Below are positions 60,088-64,000 of a stretch of 64,000 nucleotides of DNA, in pieces. Source of the DNA: Streptomyces sp. F63 (GTDB lineage Bacteria; Actinomycetota; Actinomycetes; Streptomycetales; Streptomycetaceae); the NCBI RefSeq assembly GCF_018070345.1, contig NZ_JAGPXX010000007.1, forward strand, positions 124,001 through 188,000. Direction: 5' to 3'. The translations under genes were made by a program, and so were the position numbers. The first letter of the stretch is position 1. Each line of letters begins with the position of its first letter. The notes below the pieces were generated by a model that saw nothing but the letters and a program-made list of their open reading frames with translations, was not told the DNA's origin and searched no databases.

Positions 60088-62061
60088 TCATGCGCCGGTG
60101 TCCGGGCCGGTCAGGCGGCGGTGCAGGACCGTGGCCAGCCGTGCGCCGCCGGGGCCGCCGGACTCGGCGCGGTGGAGGGTCAGCTCGGCCTCGCGTCCGC
60201 GCAGCGTCAGGGTCATCAGCTGGTTGCCGAACCACGGGCCGCCGGCCTTCCGCCAGCTCACGACCGGGCGCACGACCCGCCCGTGCCGGGCCAGGACACG
60301 CCCCAGCAGGCGGCCCGCCCGGCTCCAGCCGAAGCGGAAGCCGAGTTTGATCGCGGCCGGGACGCTGTTGTGCAGCGGGGAGCAGGTCAGCTGGAGCACC
60401 CGGGCCGACGGCCGGACCGCTCCGTCCGCCCCGGCCCCGTCCGGGCCGCCGGGCGCGTCCGTCCCGGTGCGCCGCTCCGTCCCGGCTCCGGCGGCGGCCC
60501 CGGTCGCCCGCCCGCCCCGCCCCGGCCGTCGTCCGGACGCCTCCGGCCAGTGCGGCTCGGCCACGTACGCGTGGTGTACGTCGCCGGAGAGGACGCACAC
60601 CGTGGCCGGCGCCTCCGGGCCGCTGCCCGCGCGGGCGACCAGGCCGGTCAGTTCGTCGAACGAGGCCGGGAAGGCCGCCCAGTGCTCCAGGTCCGCGCCC
60701 TGCCGCACCTTCTCGCCCCAGCGCGCCCAGCGGGCGCCGCGTTCGCCGCCGCACAGGGCGGTGTTCCACTGCTCGGCGTCGTGGACGGCGGGCGGCAGCA
60801 GCCAGGGCAGCGAGGTGCCGATCAGCAGATGGTCGCGCGAGCCCGGGTCGGCCAGCGCCTGTTCGCGCAGCCAGTCGGACTCCTCCTTGCCGAGCATGGC
60901 GCGCCGCTGCTCGGGCAGGACGCGGGCGGCGCGGGTGTCGACCATGAGGAGCCGGGTCCGGCCGAAGTCGCGGCGGTAGCTCCAGCGGACGTGGGTCGGG
61001 TCGGCGTAGGCGGCGGCCGCGAACTCCCGTACGAGCGCGGTGCCGTCGGGCGCCTCCCGGACGGCGGTGAAGAGCGGGTCGGACTCCAGTTCGGCGGGGG
61101 AGAGGTTTCCCAGGTGCTGGTAGACCCAGTAGGACATCAGCCCGGACAGTACCCGCTCGCGCCACCAGCCGGTGGCCTCCATCCCCTCCAGCCACGCCTC
61201 GCTGGTGTTCCAGTCGTCGATGACGTCGTGGTCGTCGAAGATCATGCAGCTGGGGACGGTGGCCAGCAGCCTGCGCAGCTCGGGGTCGGACCAGGACTCG
61301 TCGTAGAGGCGGGTGTACTCCTCGTAGTCCGCGACCTGGTCGCCCGGCGGCTCCTCCGGGCTGCGCCGTTCCGCGATCCAGCGCCGGGTCGCCTCGGAGG
61401 TCTCGTCCGCGTACACCTGGTCGCCCAGGAGCAGCAGGACGTCGGGGCGCTCGGCCTGCGGGTCGGCGGCCAGCCGGAGGGAGAGGGTGTCCAGCGCGTC
61501 CGGGCCGAGACCGCCGGCCGCGGTGGCGGACGGCGGGGCGGCCCAGCGGCAGGAGCCGAAGGACACGCGCAGGGGCGCGCCGTCCGTGCCGCCGGTGCCG
61601 GGGCGCGGAAGGGTGCGGATGACCGGGGCCGGCTCGCCGCCGCCGGGCGGGGGCCAGACCTGGCGTCCGTCGAGCAGCACCCGGTACGGAGTGGTGCTCT
61701 CGGGGGGCAGGCCGGTGACGGTCACCAGCGCGTAGTGGTGGCCGCCGACCCGCCAGCTGCGGGCCGTGCCGCCGGGGGCGCCCGGGGACGCCGTGCCCGC
61801 CGTGCCGCCGGGGGCGGCGGCGCCCGCGCGTGGAGCGCCGCCCGTACCGGTGCCGGGCGCGCCGTCCGTATCAAGCGTCCCGCCCGTGCCGGGCGCGCCG
61901 CCCGGGCGGGCTGTACCCGGCGCGCCGCCCGCACCGGTCGCGGCGTCCGCGCCGTCCGCGCAGCGGACCTCCGCCTGGCACGGGCCGTCCGTCTCGATCC
62001 AGACGGTGGCGCTGTGCTCGTCCACGTACCGCAGAAGCGGGCCCAGCCGCAGTCCGGTCAT
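60088..62061 (-). CDS. PhoD-like alkaline phosphatase D
   Basis: 657 aa from the ATG at 62061. N-terminal Ig-like domain interrupted by Gly/Ala/Thr-rich repeats (GAPGTARPGGAPGTGG-type), then metallophosphatase: RVSFGSCRW, LLLLGDQVYADETSEA, MIFDDHDVIDDWN, LLIGTSLPWLLPPA, CVLSGDVHHAYVAE. PhoD hydrolyses phosphate mono- and diesters using Ca/Fe. No signal peptide is apparent at the start, unlike Bacillus PhoD, so it may be cytosolic or the start may lie elsewhere. The ribosome-binding site lies in the hairpin at 62068-62115. Confidence 0.9.
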   Translation of the reverse strand: MTGLRLGPLLRYVDEHSATVWIETDGPCQAEVRCADGADAATGAGGAPGTARPGGAPGTGGTLDTDGAPGTGTGGAPRAGAAAPGGTAGTASPGAPGGTARSWRVGGHHYALVTVTGLPPESTTPYRVLLDGRQVWPPPGGGEPAPVIRTLPRPGTGGTDGAPLRVSFGSCRWAAPPSATAAGGLGPDALDTLSLRLAADPQAERPDVLLLLGDQVYADETSEATRRWIAERRSPEEPPGDQVADYEEYTRLYDESWSDPELRRLLATVPSCMIFDDHDVIDDWNTSEAWLEGMEATGWWRERVLSGLMSYWVYQHLGNLSPAELESDPLFTAVREAPDGTALVREFAAAAYADPTHVRWSYRRDFGRTRLLMVDTRAARVLPEQRRAMLGKEESDWLREQALADPGSRDHLLIGTSLPWLLPPAVHDAEQWNTALCGGERGARWARWGEKVRQGADLEHWAAFPASFDELTGLVARAGSGPEAPATVCVLSGDVHHAYVAEPHWPEASGRRPGRGGRATGAAAGAGTERRTGTDAPGGPDGAGADGAVRPSARVLQLTCSPLHNSVPAAIKLGFRFGWSRAGRLLGRVLARHGRVVRPVVSWRKAGGPWFGNQLMTLTLRGREAELTLHRAESGGPGGARLATVLHRRLTGPDTGA

Positions 62062-62067
62062 GGTGAT

Positions 62068-62115
62068 CGCCTCCCTCCGTCGTCCCGCAACGGTACGGAA
62101 CGACGGAGGGAGGCG
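62068..62115 (-). promoter_or_regulatory. Perfect 16-bp hairpin that buries the phoD ribosome-binding site
   Basis: CGCCTCCCTCCGTCGT (62068-62083) and ACGACGGAGGGAGGCG (62100-62115) are perfect inverted repeats with a 16-base loop. In the leftward mRNA the 3' arm contains GGAGGGAGG, and the hairpin ends 6 bases before the AUG at 62061. The ribosome-binding site is therefore fully paired in the predicted leader fold, suggesting translational control or processing. A terminator role for an upstream transcript is the alternative. Confidence 0.75.
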
Positions 62116-62225
62116 GGGAGCCCCGGGGCGGCGGGCGTTCCGGGCCGGCGGACGCCCCGGGCCCGGGCAGGGGCACCGGCCGTCTCAACCCCGTTTCGCC
62201 TGCGGGCCTTTGGGCGGTGTGCGGT

Positions 62226-62897
62226 TCAGCAGCCGTTCAGGACCCCGCTGAGTGCCGACTTCTCGGCGGAGTCGACCGACAGGTCGTAGTGGTACTTCAC
62301 CTGCACCCACATGCGGGCGTACATGCAGTGGTAGCCGGAGGAGGGCGGCATCCACTCCGCCGGGTCCCTGTCGCCCTTGGACTGGTTCACGTTGTCCGTG
62401 ACGGCTATCAGCTGGGCGCGGGTGAGGTCGTTGGCGAAGCCCTCCCGCTTGCTGGTGGTCCAGGAGGAGGCTCCGGAGCGCCAGGCCTCGGCGAGCGGCA
62501 CCATGTGGTCGATGTCGACGTCCGAGGCGGCGGTCCACACGCCGCCGTCGTACGGAGAGCGCCAGGTGCCGCTGACCGCCGCGCAGGAACTGTTCTGCTG
62601 GACGTTCTCGCCGTCGCGCTTGAGCACGACCTCGCGGGTGTTGCAGCTGCCGCTCTGGGTGCTCCAGTGCGGGAACAGATCGCGGCTGTAGCCGCTGCTG
62701 GAACCTTCCGCCTTGACCGTCAGCTGGGAGAGATAGCTGCGGGCGGTGGAGGCGCTCGGCGGAGTGGGGGGCGCCGCCTGCGCGGAGGGCCCGCTGAGCA
62801 CCACCGTGCCGAGCAGGGCGGTGAGCGCGGCGGCCAGACCGGCGCGACGCGCGTAGACCCTGCCGCGCGGGGTGGGGGCGGAGTGGGTACGGGACAT
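62226..62897 (-). CDS. Secreted HNH endonuclease family protein
   Basis: 223 aa from the ATG at 62897. Signal peptide (RRAGLAAALTALLGTVVLSG, cleavage near AQAAP). The nuclease domain carries DVDIDHMVPLAEAW (the His-containing beta-beta-alpha core), NDLTRAQLIAVTDNVNQSKGDRDPAEW and a C-terminal Cys pair. This matches DUF1524/HNH secreted nucleases of Streptomyces, which degrade extracellular DNA. Confidence 0.9.
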   Translation of the reverse strand: MSRTHSAPTPRGRVYARRAGLAAALTALLGTVVLSGPSAQAAPPTPPSASTARSYLSQLTVKAEGSSSGYSRDLFPHWSTQSGSCNTREVVLKRDGENVQQNSSCAAVSGTWRSPYDGGVWTAASDVDIDHMVPLAEAWRSGASSWTTSKREGFANDLTRAQLIAVTDNVNQSKGDRDPAEWMPPSSGYHCMYARMWVQVKYHYDLSVDSAEKSALSGVLNGC

Positions 62898-63433
62898 GGG
62901 AACTCCCTGGGGATGGGGGGACGTTGGCCGGTGGGGAATCGGCCACAGGCTGCCGCCGCCAGATGTCCTGGGGTGGGGCGCCGGGTTACAGGTTGACGAC
63001 ATGAGCACGTCAGATCAAGGGCTTGACGTGTCCGTGCCCGATAACCGGACGGACGAACAGGGGCACATCCGTGCGATCGGGGCGCGGAGTTGCTCGCTCG
63101 CTCCGGATCGCTTCGGACCGTCCGGGGGTCGTTCGGGGCCCGCCTGCCCGTCCACCCGCGCCCGCGCCCGGGGCGGAGACCGGCGAGAGCATCGCTTAGG
63201 CTGTACGCGTCTGAAGGGGAGTAGCTCTTCGCCGGACCGTCGACATACTGCTCGGCCGCCTCTCGCGGCCGGGCCGGCGCCCGGAGGCAGGCGGCGCACG
63301 ACGGTGCGCGGCCCGCCCAGCGAGACCTTCGGCCGCAGTGTCCAGACGCTGCCGGGCCGAAGCGACCCCTGAAACACAGCCAGGTCACCGGTCGGGCGGC
63401 TCAGTCAACCGATCGACAGAGGGAAACACCGCT
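62898..63433. other. Intergenic region with promoters and riboswitch
   Basis: 536 bases between divergent genes. It contains the yybP-ykoY-type element at about 63205-63375 for the rightward transporter and, on the left, the promoter of the nuclease gene. No supported gene. Confidence 0.55.
63205..63375 (+). ncRNA. yybP-ykoY (Mn2+) riboswitch
   Basis: GAAGGGGAGTAGCTCTTC near 63213-63230 matches the conserved 5' strand of the yybP-ykoY aptamer. GCGAGACCTTCGG near 63320-63332 matches the second conserved strand, with a large variable arm between. The element precedes a TMEM165/GDT1 gene, a standard target of this Mn2+ riboswitch. Boundaries are approximate. Expected role: raise expression of the exporter when Mn2+ is high. 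Confidence 0.85.
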
Positions 63434-64000
63434 GTGCTCAGCATCGGCACCATCGCACTCGTCTTCGGCGTCGTGTTCCTCGCCGAACTGCCCGACAAGA
63501 CCGCGCTCGCCGGTCTCCTGCTCGGCACCCGCTACCGCGCCTCGTACGTCTTCGCGGGCGTCGCCGCCGCCTTCCTTGTCCACGTGGTGATCGCCGTCGC
63601 CGCGGGCAGTGTGCTCACGCTGCTGCCGCAGCGGATCGTGCAAGCCGTGGTGGGCGTGCTCTTCCTGGCGGGGGCGGCGGTCCTGCTCTTCAAGAAGGGC
63701 GGTGAGGAGGACGGCGGGGAGAAGAACGCCGAGCCGGCCGGCCAGAGCTTCTGGAAGGTCTCGGGCGCGGGCTTCACGCTGATCCTGGCCGCCGAGTTCG
63801 GCGATCTCACCCAGATCATGACCGCCAATCTGGCCGCCCGCTACGACGACCCGGTGTCCGTCGGCATCGGCGCGGTGCTGGCGCTGTGGGCGGTGGCCGG
63901 CATCGGCATCCTCGGCGGCCGCACCCTGATGAAGTACGTGCCACTGCGGCTGATCACCAAGATCGCGGCAACGGTCATGCTGGGGCTCGCGGCGTTCAGC
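63434..64000 (+). CDS. TMEM165/GDT1 family transporter (partial)
   Basis: 189 codons seen; the gene runs off the window end. GTG start at 63434 after GAGGGA. The duplicated GDT1 signature is visible: VFLAELPDKTALAGLLLGTRYR and later LAAEFGDLTQIMTANLAARYDDP (E-x-G-D-K/L-T/S motifs), amid hydrophobic helices. These exchange Mn2+/Ca2+ for H+. The upstream riboswitch supports a Mn2+-export role. Confidence 0.9.
   Translation, partial: MLSIGTIALVFGVVFLAELPDKTALAGLLLGTRYRASYVFAGVAAAFLVHVVIAVAAGSVLTLLPQRIVQAVVGVLFLAGAAVLLFKKGGEEDGGEKNAEPAGQSFWKVSGAGFTLILAAEFGDLTQIMTANLAARYDDPVSVGIGAVLALWAVAGIGILGGRTLMKYVPLRLITKIAATVMLGLAAFS

Noticed and set aside
1..64000. CRISPR array
   Set aside because: All tandem repeats found are short, contiguous and lack unique spacers; no cas genes.

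Overview
The window is high-GC actinobacterial DNA. Its genes are dense and often coupled by 4-base GTGA start/stop overlaps, GTG and TTG starts are common, and the gene families (PucR regulator, SpdB/DUF2637, FxLD lanthipeptide, YwiC-like, Ku/LigD) point to Streptomyces or a very close relative. The assignment rests on gene content and codon bias; no rRNA gene is present.

Layout. (1) 1-7183: one arm of an integrative conjugative element of the pSAM2/SLP1 (AICE) type. A leftward transfer operon runs SCO3933-family regulator > FtsK-like Tra > SpdB-like DUF2637 > three tiny proteins > SpdD-like. Rightward lie an HTH/DUF5919 regulator with inverted-repeat operators and a Nudix protein, then a leftward HD-domain gene, a 111-base nested inverted repeat, and an AT-richer two-gene membrane cassette whose second protein ends in a HEPN-like Rx4H motif. 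The arm ends in a 3' tRNA fragment (attachment site, 7139-7183). Replication, excision and integrase genes must lie left of position 1. (2) 7184-20514: a catabolic locus with aldehyde dehydrogenase, GMC oxidoreductase, PucR regulator, alpha/beta hydrolase, sodium:solute symporter with its DUF485 partner, acyl-CoA ligase, and a GAF histidine kinase/LuxR response regulator pair. (3) 20515-23726: a PLP aminotransferase, a DGC-type putative zinc-binding protein and a YwiC-like membrane protein. (4) 23848-32509: a conserved but cryptic cluster with GTP cyclohydrolase II, creatininase-family hydrolase, RibD-like reductase, flippase-like membrane protein, methyltransferase, glycosyltransferase, 6-pyruvoyltetrahydropterin-synthase homolog, zinc-type dehydrogenase and CDP-alcohol phosphatidyltransferase. 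It probably makes a modified pyrimidine/pterin, perhaps lipid- or sugar-linked. (5) 32626-41757: an FxLD lanthipeptide cluster with isoaspartyl-type methyltransferase, LanC, LanB and precursor, next to an ATPase, an XRE/TPR regulator with a perfect operator palindrome, and a phosphotransferase. (6) 41947-47376: LTA-synthase/sulfatase-like membrane enzyme, archease + RtcB RNA ligase, and a secreted His/Gly-rich protein. (7) 47652-52991: a membrane DUF6338-like protein, a small acidic protein, a membrane-anchored TPR-CHAT protease and two unknown proteins. (8) 53029-57405: an amidase and the NHEJ genes (LigD ligase, LigD polymerase, Ku). (9) 57430-64000: a secreted membrane-anchored protein, DedA, Cu/Zn SOD-like protein, PhoD phosphatase whose ribosome-binding site sits in a perfect 16-bp hairpin, a secreted HNH nuclease, and a yybP-ykoY-type (Mn2+) riboswitch in front of a TMEM165/GDT1 transporter cut off by the window end.

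Best leads for new biology: the paired membrane/HEPN cassette and nested inverted repeat on the conjugative element; the pterin-like cluster with a predicted formyl-retaining GTP cyclohydrolase, a PTPS homolog lacking a zinc ligand and 14-base iterons; the tail-to-tail loss of stop codons in that cluster; the FxLD precursor with an Asp-Gly target; the TPR-CHAT neighbourhood; and the phoD hairpin.
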